Shown: positions 1-8,145 of the stretch, piece by piece
Layout of the letters: the number at the start of each line of letters is the position of its first letter
Numbering within the stretch: position 1 is the stretch's first letter
Assembly: GCA_023228825.1 (NCBI GenBank)
Contig: JALOAL010000011.1
Coordinates: 1-64,000, forward strand
DNA length: 64,000 nucleotides
Origin: Dehalococcoidia bacterium
GTDB taxonomy: Bacteria; Chloroflexota; Dehalococcoidia; UBA2979
Direction of reading: 5' to 3'
Translations under genes and position numbers: made by a program
The notes under the pieces: generated by a model
Database searches by the model: none
Seen by the model: only the letters and a program-made list of their open reading frames with translations
What the model was told of the DNA's origin: nothing

Positions 1-1
1 C

Positions 2-574
2 ACCCCGGCTCCGGGCACCACGTCTCCGGGCACCACGAACCCGGGACCGCCCGTGTTCGCTCCACCCCCACCGGGAGGGGATCCCCCACCCGCGAGCGGC
101 CTCTCCACCGGCATCTGGTTGCCGTCCGGCCTGGGTGCCCCGGCCGCTGCGACGCCGGACGCAACGCCGGGCGCGCTCACCCGGCCGGCCACGCCCGAGA
201 CCGGCAACCTCGATGCCCTCGACGGGACGCCAGCGCCGCTCGCTGCGTCGCGGCCGCCAGTGGGAGTCGCGCCGCCCCCTGCCCCCAGCGTGACTGACGC
301 ACAGCGCGGCGGAGCCACGTCCCCACTACCCGCCACGACACCCCCCAGCATCGAGGCGGCGACGGGCCTACCGGCGCCCCTCGAGGGAGACGATGCGGCC
401 GCGCAGGGTCAGCAGGCAGCCCTCGGACCAGCGCCCGGAGCCGCGGGGGACGAGTCGGCGTCCGCGAGGAAGGAAGACGGTGGGATGCCGCTGCCAGCGC
501 CGGCGATGGCTGGCCTCGCGCTGCTGGGGGGCCTGGCGCTGTTCAGCCTCGCAGCGCGCGCGGCAATCGACTGA
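2..574 (+). CDS. Pro/Ala/Thr-rich surface protein, C-terminal fragment
   Basis: The frame is open from the first bases of the window, so the gene begins upstream and only its C-terminal part is seen; an internal GTG at 53 is available but need not be the start. The visible protein is low-complexity, rich in Pro, Ala, Thr and Gly, and ends in one hydrophobic stretch of about 20 residues (motifs LALLGGLALFSLA) followed by a short tail RAAID. This is the shape of a stalk or linker of an exported protein held by a C-terminal membrane anchor. No catalytic domain is visible. It converges on the secreted SH3b protein at 626-1852. Function unknown. Confidence 0.5.
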   Translation, partial: TPAPGTTSPGTTNPGPPVFAPPPPGGDPPPASGLSTGIWLPSGLGAPAAATPDATPGALTRPATPETGNLDALDGTPAPLAASRPPVGVAPPPAPSVTDAQRGGATSPLPATTPPSIEAATGLPAPLEGDDAAAQGQQAALGPAPGAAGDESASARKEDGGMPLPAPAMAGLALLGGLALFSLAARAAID

Positions 575-625
575 CGCGCCAGTCCAGCACCCGCACCCGT
601 CGCCAGATCTCGGGGATAGGACACC

Positions 626-1852
626 CTAATCCAGGATGTGGATGAAGGCGCGTTCGCCGACCTCCAGCCACCACGCGTAGCCCTCGTCGCTGTGCATGAA
701 CCAGATGTCGCGGTGGTCTTGCAGGACGGAACCACCGGTGTCCGTGCACTCGTAGACGCGCTCCGTCGGGTCGCCCTCGATCGTGAAGCGCTGCCCCAGG
801 AGGCCGGGCTTGCAGGCGGCCGCGCCCTCGTGCACCGTCTCGCCGTTAGCCATGCCGCCGCAGTAACCGCCCCCGTCGCCGTGAGACGCCTTGTTCTCGC
901 CGGGCACGCAGTAGTAGTAGGTGATGGAAGTCTCGAAGTAGTCGCTGTCCTCGGAACTCGGCGGCCTGGGGGCGTCCGGGCCACGACGCACGGAGACCAC
1001 GCTGTCCACCAGCATCTGGCCCTGTAGCAGCGTTTGCACGCTGTCCGGCGCGCCGGGGATGTACACCAGCCACTGCTGCGAGGGCACGTGGAAGTACGAG
1101 ACGCTCTCGGCAGTGAAGTCCTGCGCCTGCACCAGGAAGCGCGGATCCGTGGTGCCGGACACCCCCTGCGTCAGCCCGCCGATGGGCGGCGTGGGCAGGA
1201 CTTTCGGCGTCCCCGCCACCGTCAGCGACGCCTCCGGCAGCACCCCGCGCACGCCGAGCGTCCCCGCCCGACGCACCATCACGACATCGTCCGCCTCGAT
1301 CCCCGCGAGCGAGTTCACAAACGGCGGAGCGCCGGGCACGTACTGCAGCAACCGCTGCGAGGCGATGTCGAAGTGCCAGACGCTGAGCACCTCGAACTCC
1401 TGCCGTGCCACCAGCGCATCGAGGTCGGCAGCGCCCGCGAGTCCCGTGGTCAGCCCTCCCACCGGCGGCGCGAGCAGGGCGCCTCCCGGCGGCGTGACGT
1501 TGGCGATGACCTGCACCTCGTCCGGGTCCGTCGTGATGTAGAAGCCGGCCACCCAGCCCACATGCTGGGCGTGCTGCACTCGGAGCCACGTGAAGCCGTC
1601 CTGCTGCGCTTCCTCGCCCAGCAGCGCCACCTCGTCCCCGTGGCTCAGCGAGTAGACCACGGAGGCCGCGAGGCCCGGAGCGGTGCGCATGTTGAGGCTG
1701 TCACCCCCCGTGTCCACCCACGCGGCCGTCTGGGCGCTCACCGCGCGCGGCGAGAGCGGCCCCACGATCAGGGCGACCAGGGCGAGGGCGAGCAGGACGA
1801 GGACGGACGAGACGCCTCGCAGAGGCGTGCGTGAGTGTGCGTGGCTGGGCAA
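626..1852 (-). CDS. Secreted SH3b / 3D-domain protein
   Basis: An exported protein of about 408 residues. A hydrophobic signal or anchor (VLVLLALALVALIV) lies near residues 12-32, followed by a bacterial SH3 fold (SLNMRTAPG, then GWVAGFYI, about residues 43-108), which in this family binds peptidoglycan or protein. Two imperfect repeats follow, each with a GGLT motif and a YVPGAP or YIPGAP motif. The C-terminal 65 residues are Cys-containing and resemble a 3D/double-psi barrel domain (ECTDTGG ... DIWF). I chose the TTG at 1852 because GGAGGG lies 7 nt upstream at 1860-1865 and the signal peptide then starts at once; an ATG at 1948 in the same frame would overlap the upstream gene by 14 bp. 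A cell-wall role is likely; a catalytic one is unproven. Confidence 0.72.
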   Translation of the reverse strand: MPSHAHSRTPLRGVSSVLVLLALALVALIVGPLSPRAVSAQTAAWVDTGGDSLNMRTAPGLAASVVYSLSHGDEVALLGEEAQQDGFTWLRVQHAQHVGWVAGFYITTDPDEVQVIANVTPPGGALLAPPVGGLTTGLAGAADLDALVARQEFEVLSVWHFDIASQRLLQYVPGAPPFVNSLAGIEADDVVMVRRAGTLGVRGVLPEASLTVAGTPKVLPTPPIGGLTQGVSGTTDPRFLVQAQDFTAESVSYFHVPSQQWLVYIPGAPDSVQTLLQGQMLVDSVVSVRRGPDAPRPPSSEDSDYFETSITYYYCVPGENKASHGDGGGYCGGMANGETVHEGAAACKPGLLGQRFTIEGDPTERVYECTDTGGSVLQDHRDIWFMHSDEGYAWWLEVGERAFIHILD

Positions 1853-1934
1853 GGACGATCCCTCCGGCGCGCTCCCCGCCCGCGCAAGAGAAAACGCTAG
1901 CCTCGCTCGCCACCCAGCCGCAAGGGCCACTGCC

Positions 1935-3185
1935 TCAGCGCCGCTCAACCGAAATCACGAGGTTGCCCCTCGAAACGACATCGGGCGCCTCGAACCCTGC
2001 AATGGCGGCGAGTCCCCCGGAGGTGAAGTCGAGGACCGCGGGGACGTAGCCAATGCGAGCGTCGGCGGGGAGGCCAAGAGCCGCTGGTGGCATCCCCGCG
2101 GGGATCACGACGCGGTCTTCGTCCAGCCAGGAGTAGGGCACCGCCGGCGAACCGTCGGCTGGCTGCCGGAGCGTGCTGATCACCTCGAAGCGACCACCGG
2201 CGCCGCGTTCGAAGAGCGTCCAGTGCCACATTCCGCGACGTGTCTCGGTGGCCCAGGTCAGCACCAGTCGCGCGCCATCCGGGCTCAGGGACGCCTCGAA
2301 GAACTCGACCGACGACGCATCGAACGGGACGCCGAGGTCGACGAAGTCGAGGATGACCGCGCCGGCCTCGTCGACCAGCCCGCCAGCCGCCCACCAGGCC
2401 AGGCTGCCATCCGCGAGGAGGAGGGGCGCCCGCCGGTCGAGCACCTCGCCCGCCGATAGGGTGGGCCGCGCAACCTCGGCCATGGACGGCCAGCGGACGT
2501 ACTCCCACGGGGCGCCGAAGGCATCCTCGCCGGTCGGGTAGCGGAAGAGGATGGCTTCCGTGCCGTCCTGGCTCCACGCGTGGATCCAGAAGGCCGCATC
2601 CAGCGTGCCCAACTGCTCCCAGGTGCGTCCTCGGTCGGTCGAGCGGACAAGGAGCGTGCGCGCGTCGGGATCCGCCGGGCCTATTCCTCCGCACTGGGCA
2701 TCGAGGCAGATCGCTGCCAGCACCGCCTCACCTGTGCCACGCGTGGGGTAGTGGACGTTGCGCCATGCGTTCAGGTAGGCATCGGCACCCGCGAACTCCG
2801 CCGCATCCAGCACTGTCACCCGCCCCTGGATCAGGCCGTCCTCGAGAAGCGTGCGTTCGATGTGCGTCGGCGGGGCCTCGTTCCCGACGCCGCCGTACAC
2901 GACCACCAGGAACTCCGCATCCAGCGAGAGCGGTGCACCGATCACCACTTCCGGGTACGGCGATGTCACAGCCTCGGTAGTGGACGTCGGCATCGATTCG
3001 GTCGCCGTCGGCTCGGGCTGAACGGTCTCGGTCGCCGCGGGCGTGAGCGTCGAGGTTGCCGGCGCACCGCCCGCCGGCGAGCCAGAGTCGTTCATCCCCT
3101 GCATCGCGAAGAGGAACACTGCACCCGCCACCGCGAGGCCCGCGCCGACGGCGATGCGGCCGCCCCAGGCGCTGCCGCGCTCCAC
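1935..3185 (-). CDS. Membrane-anchored Asp-box (BNR) protein
   Basis: 416 residues from a GTG. An N-terminal hydrophobic segment (about residues 10-28, AVGAGLAVAGAVFLFAM) is followed by a Thr/Pro/Ser-rich linker to about residue 80 and then an extracellular domain. One clear Asp-box is present (RSTDRGRTWEQLG), the turn motif of BNR/sialidase-like beta-propellers. I see no sialidase catalytic residues, so it is more likely a binding or sensing propeller. The 5' end overlaps the HTH gene at 3092-3466 by 94 bp in another frame. The start has no obvious ribosome-binding site, and the frame stays open upstream, so the two may be one HTH-membrane-sensor gene broken by a frameshift. Confidence 0.6.
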   Translation of the reverse strand: MERGSAWGGRIAVGAGLAVAGAVFLFAMQGMNDSGSPAGGAPATSTLTPAATETVQPEPTATESMPTSTTEAVTSPYPEVVIGAPLSLDAEFLVVVYGGVGNEAPPTHIERTLLEDGLIQGRVTVLDAAEFAGADAYLNAWRNVHYPTRGTGEAVLAAICLDAQCGGIGPADPDARTLLVRSTDRGRTWEQLGTLDAAFWIHAWSQDGTEAILFRYPTGEDAFGAPWEYVRWPSMAEVARPTLSAGEVLDRRAPLLLADGSLAWWAAGGLVDEAGAVILDFVDLGVPFDASSVEFFEASLSPDGARLVLTWATETRRGMWHWTLFERGAGGRFEVISTLRQPADGSPAVPYSWLDEDRVVIPAGMPPAALGLPADARIGYVPAVLDFTSGGLAAIAGFEAPDVVSRGNLVISVERR

Positions 3186-3466
3186 GACCCGAGGGGGCCC
3201 GCGAGGTGCAGGCGGCCGATCGCCACGCGGGACGCCTCGGCCGGTGCGCCCGGCCAGGACGCGAGGTCGGCCCGGTCACGCAGGTCGAGTTTGGAGAGCA
3301 TGCTGGAGACCTGCGTCTTCACCGTGTTCAGCGAGACGCCCAGGGCCGCCGCGATCTCCGGATTGCTGCGGCCGGCGCGAACCTGCTCCAGCACTCGCCA
3401 CTCGGCGGGCGTGAGCACGTCGGGGTGGGGCGGTCGGCCCGTGGGGCGTCGGTGGTGCATCGGCAT
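3092..3466 (-). CDS. LuxR-type helix-turn-helix regulator
   Basis: 124 residues. Residues 17-75 form a typical LuxR/GerE four-helix HTH: LTPAEWRVLEQVRAG, then NPEIAAALGVSLNTVKTQV and MLSKLDLRDRADL. There is no receiver or ligand-binding domain. The last 50 or so residues are Ala/Ser/Arg-rich and look non-native, as if the frame is wrong after about residue 80. The downstream gene starts inside this stretch with a membrane anchor and Asp-box domain. The ATG at 3466 is preceded by TAGGTT 7 nt upstream, which suggests a leaderless message. It is either a short regulator coupled to the sensor gene or the front half of one split gene. Confidence 0.66.
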   Translation of the reverse strand: MPMHHRRPTGRPPHPDVLTPAEWRVLEQVRAGRSNPEIAAALGVSLNTVKTQVSSMLSKLDLRDRADLASWPGAPAEASRVAIGRLHLAGPLGSWSAAAPGAAASPSARASRWRVQCSSSRCRG

Positions 3467-3473
3467 GTGGACG

Positions 3474-3479
3474 AACCTA
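3474..3479 (-). promoter_or_regulatory. -10 box of a leaderless message
   Basis: TAGGTT on the minus strand ends 7 nt before the ATG of the LuxR-type gene, placing transcription start at or next to the start codon. There is no Shine-Dalgarno sequence between them and no clear -35 box. Confidence 0.45.
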
Positions 3480-3525
3480 CCAGCGAGGCCACCCGACTTT
3501 CATCACCCGACGCCCCGCCTCAGCG

Positions 3526-4695
3526 CTACCGTCCCGCCCGCAGCCGCGAGGCGGCGTCCTTCGCGATGCCGCGCCAGCGCTTCACGGCGTCCGCGTGCAC
3601 GCTCTCGACTCGCCTCGTGTTCTGCGCCATCGCGACGAAGAGGCGGGCGAGGCCCTCCACGTCGCCGAGGTGGATCGTCTCGACGGCGATGCGGTTGTTG
3701 GGGCCGGCGTTGTGGTAGTTGCCCAGCGCCAGGCAGGCCGCGCCGGACTCGTAGCCCAGCAGGTCGTAGGCGGTGGCCTCCGTGGTGCCGCCGTCCATCA
3801 ACTTGCGCTGGTACTGAAACTTCGGGTCCGTAGCCTGGAGTTCGCGCGCCACCTGGGTCATCCACATGGTGATGCGCGGGGAGAAGATGTGCTGCAGGTC
3901 ACCCACACGGATGATCGGCCCAGCGCCCTGCTCCGCCCGTCCACCGGCCATCGAGGAGCACTCGACCGCCACGATGAGTGCGTCGTCCGGGAGCAGGCCG
4001 GTGCGAGTGACGGCGGCGGCGCCGATCAGGCCCACCTCCTCCGCGCGGGTGAAGAGGCCCAGGACGTGTGCGTCCGGGCGCTCCTCGATCAGCCGCTCGA
4101 AGGCCCACAGGATCGCGAGGGCGCCGCCCAGGTCGTCCATCTGGAGCCCCTCCAGGATCTCGCCCTTCACCCGCCCCATCGGTTGGTCCCACAGCGCGAG
4201 GTCGCCCACCTGCGCGGTGGCCCCGGGGGCGAGCGTGGCGCGCGCAGTGCGCAGGCGCTTCGGGAAGCGCTGCGCCGCCGCCACCGTCCCCGTCGAGGTG
4301 ATCTCGGCGGTCGCGGCGCCTCGGCCCGTGGTGTCGGCCGCGTCGCCGGGGTAGAGGCGGACGCGCTCGCCCTTGCCGTAGTCGCCGGAGATGCCGCCCC
4401 GGAACTCCAGGGCCAGGCGACGGCCCTTCACCTCCGTCACCACGAAGGCCGGGTGGTCCGTGTGCGCACCGAGGACCAGCGGACGTGTCTTGCGGCCCTT
4501 CCGGTACTCGATCACCGCATTGCCCAGCGCATCTTCGCGGTACGCGATCCCCCGCTCCTCTGCGAAGCGGCGGAGGTAGGCGTACACCCGCTCCTCCTTG
4601 AACGAGGCCGTGGGTATCGAGACGAACTCGACCGCGAGGGAGGTCAGCGCCTTCGGGATCCTCGACGCGGTCGAGCGGGAGAGGGAAGCGGGCAT
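3526..4695 (-). CDS. M42-like zinc aminopeptidase
   Basis: A cytosolic co-catalytic metallopeptidase of clan MH, about 389 residues. Ligand-type motifs appear in the family order: GAHTDHPAF, MDDLGGALAILWA, TRAEEVGLIGA (general base and ligand Glu), VECSS, and a late NYHNAG. The segment between the first two motifs matches the inserted PDZ-like or dimerisation domain of M42 enzymes. It probably removes N-terminal residues from peptides. I chose the ATG at 4695 because GGAGG sits 5 nt upstream at 4701-4705; an in-frame ATG at 4725 has no such site. M20/M28-type exopeptidases are the alternative, but the DDLGG and EEVG spacing favours M42. Confidence 0.8.
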   Translation of the reverse strand: MPASLSRSTASRIPKALTSLAVEFVSIPTASFKEERVYAYLRRFAEERGIAYREDALGNAVIEYRKGRKTRPLVLGAHTDHPAFVVTEVKGRRLALEFRGGISGDYGKGERVRLYPGDAADTTGRGAATAEITSTGTVAAAQRFPKRLRTARATLAPGATAQVGDLALWDQPMGRVKGEILEGLQMDDLGGALAILWAFERLIEERPDAHVLGLFTRAEEVGLIGAAAVTRTGLLPDDALIVAVECSSMAGGRAEQGAGPIIRVGDLQHIFSPRITMWMTQVARELQATDPKFQYQRKLMDGGTTEATAYDLLGYESGAACLALGNYHNAGPNNRIAVETIHLGDVEGLARLFVAMAQNTRRVESVHADAVKRWRGIAKDAASRLRAGR

Positions 4696-4774
4696 CGGGG
4701 CCTCCTGGAGGCTGAGGTTGGGCATCGGGATGTGGCTGCGGGCATGCTACCCGCCCGTTAGGGCAGGCGGCGGG

Positions 4775-4780
4775 TACGAT
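4775..4780 (+). promoter_or_regulatory. -10 box of a leaderless message (rRNA methyltransferase)
   Basis: TACGAT lies exactly 6 nt before the ATG at 4787. No Shine-Dalgarno sequence fits between them, so the transcript probably starts at the start codon. No -35 box is evident at the expected distance. Confidence 0.45.
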
Positions 4781-4786
4781 GGACGC

Positions 4787-6091
4787 ATGCCCATTCCTAC
4801 GCCTGCCATCCCCGCTGCGGTCGTCCCGGAGCCAGTCCCCGCCGCGCGCTCACGCAGGGCGAAGCGACTGGTCAACCGCCCCCTCGTGCCGATCGAGGTC
4901 ACCCTCACCGGCTTCGCGGCCGGCGGCAAAGCCGTGGGACACGCGGCGGACGGCCGCGTGGTCTTCGTGGAGTACGCCCTGCCCGGCGAACGCGTGATCG
5001 CGGAGATCACGGACGACCGCCCTTCCTTCATCGAAGCCACCGCCGTGCTCGTCCTCGAAGCGGCGGAGGACCGAGTGGCGCCGCCGTGCGGATACTTCGG
5101 GAAATGCGGCGGCTGCCAGTTGCAGCACGTGGCCTACCCGAAGCAACTGGAATTGAAGACAGGCGTGGTGCGCGACCAGTTGCACCGCATCGGCCGCTTC
5201 TCCGAGGAAGAAGTGCACGCCCTCGTACGGCCGATGATCGGCATGGACGACCCGTGGGGGTACCGCAACCACAACCGCTTCACGGTGCGTCGCGATGGCG
5301 AAGTGGGCTTCATGCAGCGCGGCACCCACCGCTTCATGCGCATTGACGAGTGCCTCATCGCCCATCCGAGGGTGAACGAGGTGCTGGAGGCGGCGCAAGA
5401 CCGCACGATGCAGGCGCGCCAACTGACCGTGCGCGTAGGCGTAAACACCGGCGACGAGATGGTCCAGCCGCGCCTCCAGTTCCGCCCCGGCCGTCCGAAC
5501 CAGGAGAAACGCGGCGCCCGCGTCACCTCCGGCCAGACCCACTACACCGAGGCGCTGAACGGCGTCACCTACCGCATCTCCGGCCCCGCCTTCTTCCAGG
5601 TGAACACCGTGCAGGCGGAACGCCTCGTGGCCGCCGTGGTGGAGCGTGTCCTGGCGGTGAAGGCGGGCGTGGTGGTGGACGCCTACGCCGGCGTGGGCAC
5701 GTTCGCGGCGCAACTGGCGCACTTCGTGAAGCACGTCGTCACCATCGAGGAGTCCGCCGCCGCCGGCGTGGACGCCGAGATGAACCTGAAGCCCTACGAC
5801 AACGTCACCCGTATCGTCGGCAAGGTGGAGGACACCCTGCCCGGCATGACGCCCTCGCCGGACGTCGTGGTGATCGACCCGCCTCGGAGCGGCCTCTTCC
5901 CTGGCGTGGTGGAAGCGATCGTGGCGTCCGAGGCGCGGCGCGTGGTCTACGTCTCTTGCGACCCCGCGACCCTCGCGCGCGACCTCCGCCTCTTCGCTGA
6001 CGGCGGCTTCGCCATCACGGAGGTCCAGCCCATCGACATGTTCCCCCACACCCAGCACATCGAGTGCATCACCACACTGGACCGCAGGTAG
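4787..6091 (+). CDS. rlmD: 23S rRNA (uracil-C5)-methyltransferase, RlmD/TrmA family
   Basis: 434 residues, normal for the family, which methylates uracil C5 in 23S rRNA or tRNA using SAM. An N-terminal TRAM RNA-binding domain covers about residues 34-95. An iron-sulfur motif follows (Cys101, Cys107, Cys110 in CGYFGKCGGC, with a later Cys in IDECLIAHP), as in RumA. The C-terminal methyltransferase has FFQVNTVQAE, DAYAGVGTFA (SAM binding), IDPPRSGL, the nucleophilic Cys in VSCDPATLARD, and the base Glu in HTQHIE. The open frame extends upstream to 4598, but the conserved region and the -10 box fix the start at 4787. Whether the target is U1939, U747 or another site cannot be read from sequence. 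Confidence 0.9.
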   Translation: MPIPTPAIPAAVVPEPVPAARSRRAKRLVNRPLVPIEVTLTGFAAGGKAVGHAADGRVVFVEYALPGERVIAEITDDRPSFIEATAVLVLEAAEDRVAPPCGYFGKCGGCQLQHVAYPKQLELKTGVVRDQLHRIGRFSEEEVHALVRPMIGMDDPWGYRNHNRFTVRRDGEVGFMQRGTHRFMRIDECLIAHPRVNEVLEAAQDRTMQARQLTVRVGVNTGDEMVQPRLQFRPGRPNQEKRGARVTSGQTHYTEALNGVTYRISGPAFFQVNTVQAERLVAAVVERVLAVKAGVVVDAYAGVGTFAAQLAHFVKHVVTIEESAAAGVDAEMNLKPYDNVTRIVGKVEDTLPGMTPSPDVVVIDPPRSGLFPGVVEAIVASEARRVVYVSCDPATLARDLRLFADGGFAITEVQPIDMFPHTQHIECITTLDRR

Positions 6092-6097
6092 GCGTCG

Positions 6098-6427
6098 CTA
6101 ACGGTCGGGGGCGTCCTCCAGGTACTGCTCCAACGCATCGCGCGTGATCGCCGCCACGGTGCGCCCCTCGCGCTTCGCGCGCGCCTCGACGGCAGCACGC
6201 AGCGCGTCCGGTAGCCTCACCCCGATCTGCGACGCGCGACCGCCCCGCTCGTTCATCGGCGGACGGCCGACGGGGGCAGTCGCGTGGATGTGCTCCACGA
6301 TCTCGCGCACGGACTCCTCCGTGATGCGATTCCCCTTCGAGTCGCGGACGTCCTCCTTCTCCAGGTCAACATCTGGGCCGGGGGCCACGCGATACGGCGG
6401 CCCATGCTTGCTGGTGCGCTCCGTCAC
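6098..6427 (-). CDS. Ribbon-helix-helix antitoxin
   Basis: 109 residues from a GTG with GGAGG about 9 nt upstream. The N-terminal half (EKEDVRDSKGNRIT, then EESVREIVEHIHA) is the segment shared by antitoxins of this type. The C-terminal 45 residues form a CopG/Arc-like ribbon-helix-helix (QIGVRLPDALRAAVEARA, then REGRTVAAITRDALEQYL), expected to bind DNA and repress the operon. It starts only 3 bp after the toxin stop codon, so the pair is one transcript with toxin first. The partner and the operator-like palindrome at 6683-6719 support the call. The toxin family is small and poorly studied. Confidence 0.72.
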   Translation of the reverse strand: MTERTSKHGPPYRVAPGPDVDLEKEDVRDSKGNRITEESVREIVEHIHATAPVGRPPMNERGGRASQIGVRLPDALRAAVEARAKREGRTVAAITRDALEQYLEDAPDR

Positions 6428-6430
6428 GGC

Positions 6431-6676
6431 CTACTCCCTCCGACTTCGGTAATGGACTGGCATGGCATGGATGACCAGGAGGCAGTCCGGGCGCTCCACT
6501 GCCACGACTTCCAGTAGGACACCCCGGGTGTCGCGACCGAACCAGAGGAACGAGTCGGAGAGACCGGGCCTGGGTGCCGGCTGGAATTCGGGTTCGCCAG
6601 CATCCGCCATGGCCGCGAGGATGTTGGCCGTACCGACGCGGTGTCGGCGGGCGCTGCGAGCAAAGCGGATGTCCAC
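6431..6676 (-). CDS. Small toxin of a type II toxin-antitoxin pair
   Basis: 81 residues from a GTG at 6676. A compact alpha/beta protein with FARSARRHRVG, a central SFLWFGRDTRGVLLEVV and a C-terminal VIHAMPVHYRSR. This pattern, an N-terminal basic helix, a strand pair GxDxxGxLLEVVVV and a terminal VIHAMxLR, is what I know from BrnT-like/DUF4258-like putative ribonuclease toxins encoded before RHH antitoxins. The long frame continues upstream through the palindrome into the maf region, but only the last 81 residues make sense as protein. The start lies 6 nt from the inverted repeat, so binding there would block transcription. No nuclease activity can be proven from sequence. Confidence 0.66.
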   Translation of the reverse strand: MDIRFARSARRHRVGTANILAAMADAGEPEFQPAPRPGLSDSFLWFGRDTRGVLLEVVAVERPDCLLVIHAMPVHYRSRRE

Positions 6677-6682
6677 GGCCCT

Positions 6683-6719
6683 ATTTTGCTTGACCGAATA
6701 CAATTTGGTCAAGCAAAAT
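6683..6719. promoter_or_regulatory. Perfect 13-bp inverted repeat, probable TA operator
   Basis: ATTTTGCTTGACC at 6683-6695 is repeated as its exact complement at 6707-6719 with an 11-nt A/T-rich spacer. It is the most A+T-rich spot nearby and lies between the divergent toxin and maf genes, 6 nt from the toxin start. Each arm holds TTGACC, a fair -35 hexamer. Autoregulation by the RHH antitoxin is the simplest reading. Confidence 0.6.
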
Positions 6720-6778
6720 GTTTCCGCCCCGGTGGCGAAGGGCGGCATACTGGCGGTGTGAACCACACGGAATCCTCC

Positions 6779-7402
6779 ATGCCCTCCCCACACATCGTCC
6801 TTGCGTCCGCGTCCCCTCGGCGGCGCGAATTGCTGGCGGCGCTCGGCCTGGCGTTCGAGGTGCGGCCGTCCGAGGTAGACGAGGGGATCGAGGATGCCGA
6901 CCCGGTCCGTGTGGCCGAGACGCTCGCACTGCGCAAGGCGCGCGCTGTCACGGAGCAGGCGCCAGACGCGCTGGTCATCGGCAGCGACACAGTGGTGGCG
7001 CTGGACGGTGTGCTCCTCGGCAAGCCCGCGAGTGCCGAGGAGGCGCGCGTGACGTTGCGCACGCTGCGCGGCCGGAGGCACGAGGTGGTGACGGGGGTGG
7101 CGGTGGCCCTCGGAGCGCGGGAGGCGGTGGGACACGGGCGCACGGCCGTCCTCATGCGCGACTACGGCGACGAGGAGATCGAGGCGTTCATCGCCTCCGG
7201 AGGGCCGTTCGACAAGGCGGGGGCGTACGCCATCCAGGACGCAGCCTTCGCTCCGGTCGCGGCGTTCGAGGGCTGTCACTGCAACGTCGTCGGCCTACCA
7301 CTCGGCGAGTTGCGACGCCTCCTCGCCACGTTCGGCATCGAGACTGAAGCGCCGAGCGTGGACTGCCCGGTGTGCGCGCCCGAGACGGAGCCGGCGCCGT
7401 GA
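6779..7402 (+). CDS. maf: Maf-family nucleotide pyrophosphatase
   Basis: 207 residues. Maf proteins hydrolyse dTTP, UTP and modified nucleotides to monophosphates, a house-cleaning role in the cytosol. Family motifs are in order: IVLASASPRRRELL at the N-terminus (phosphate loop), EVDEG, IGSDTVVALDG, LGKPASAEEA, and GGPFDKAGAYAIQ. The start at 6779 puts the SASPRR motif at its normal position; an in-frame GTG at 6758 is possible and neither has a strong ribosome-binding site. It overlaps the next methyltransferase by a GTGA junction, so the two are translationally coupled. Confidence 0.88.
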   Translation: MPSPHIVLASASPRRRELLAALGLAFEVRPSEVDEGIEDADPVRVAETLALRKARAVTEQAPDALVIGSDTVVALDGVLLGKPASAEEARVTLRTLRGRRHEVVTGVAVALGAREAVGHGRTAVLMRDYGDEEIEAFIASGGPFDKAGAYAIQDAAFAPVAAFEGCHCNVVGLPLGELRRLLATFGIETEAPSVDCPVCAPETEPAP

Positions 7403-8028
7403 GCGGCCTGGACCTGCGCAAGCGCTGGTTCGCCGCGGTCTATGGCCGCCTCGACCAACGCTTGAAGGTGGCCACGGCGCCGATGCGGCGCGAACTACTG
7501 TCCGACCTCACCGGCGACATCCTGGACGTCGGCTGCGGGCCCGGGACGAACTTCGAGCACTACCGGGCGGACGCCCACGTCACCGCGGTGGACTACAGCG
7601 AGCACATGCTCCCGCTCGCACGACGCACGCTGCTCGCACTTCCACAGCCGCACGCGGTGATCGAGGTCCGTCAGGCGGACGCCACCGACCTCCCCTTCCG
7701 GGACGCCTCGTTCGATGCCTACGTGTCCACGCTCGTGCTGTGCTCCGTGGACGACCTGGACGCGGCGGTGGAGGAGGCATGGCGTGTGTTGCGACCCGGC
7801 GGGGCGCTGCGGCTGCTGGAGCACATCCGTTCCGCGACGCCGTGGAAGGCGCGCCTCCAGTCCTGGCTGAACCCCGCGTGGGGCCTCGTGGCGGACGGCT
7901 GCCACCTGGACCGCCTCACCCACCGCGCCTTTATCGAACGCGGCTTCGAGGTGGTCGAGGAACGCCACCCCGACCTCCCGGGCGAGCCGATGCCGGTCGT
8001 CGCGCTGAGGGCACGCAAGCCGGCGTAA
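7399..8028 (+). CDS. Class I SAM-dependent methyltransferase
   Basis: 209 residues from a GTG whose last bases form the maf stop (GTGA overlap). A Methyltransf_11/UbiE-like fold: motif I is ILDVGCGPGTNFEHY (about residues 41-55), then VTAVDYSEHML (acidic ribose-binding residue), ADATDLPFRDASFD and the post-motif LRPGGALRLLEHI. The C-terminal part (CHLDRLTHRAF, then ERGFEVVEER) resembles small-molecule or lipid methyltransferases in which motif III is LLEH. The substrate cannot be told from sequence; coupling to maf gives no obvious clue. Cytosolic, no membrane segment. Confidence 0.82.
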   Translation: MSGLDLRKRWFAAVYGRLDQRLKVATAPMRRELLSDLTGDILDVGCGPGTNFEHYRADAHVTAVDYSEHMLPLARRTLLALPQPHAVIEVRQADATDLPFRDASFDAYVSTLVLCSVDDLDAAVEEAWRVLRPGGALRLLEHIRSATPWKARLQSWLNPAWGLVADGCHLDRLTHRAFIERGFEVVEERHPDLPGEPMPVVALRARKPA

Positions 8029-8145
8029 CGCGGCTCGAGCGCGCCCGTGTGGTGGAGCGTGAGCCAGGTTCCTGCGCACCGCGACCTGGTTGTGATATTC
8101 AGTCGCCAGCCGTGAGCGTCCCGGCCTGCGCGAAGGGATCACTGC

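Noticed and set aside
1935..3185. Sialidase activity for the Asp-box proteins (also 36209-37171)
   Set aside because: Asp-boxes alone mark beta-propellers; the sialidase Arg triad and Tyr/Glu pair are not apparent in either protein.
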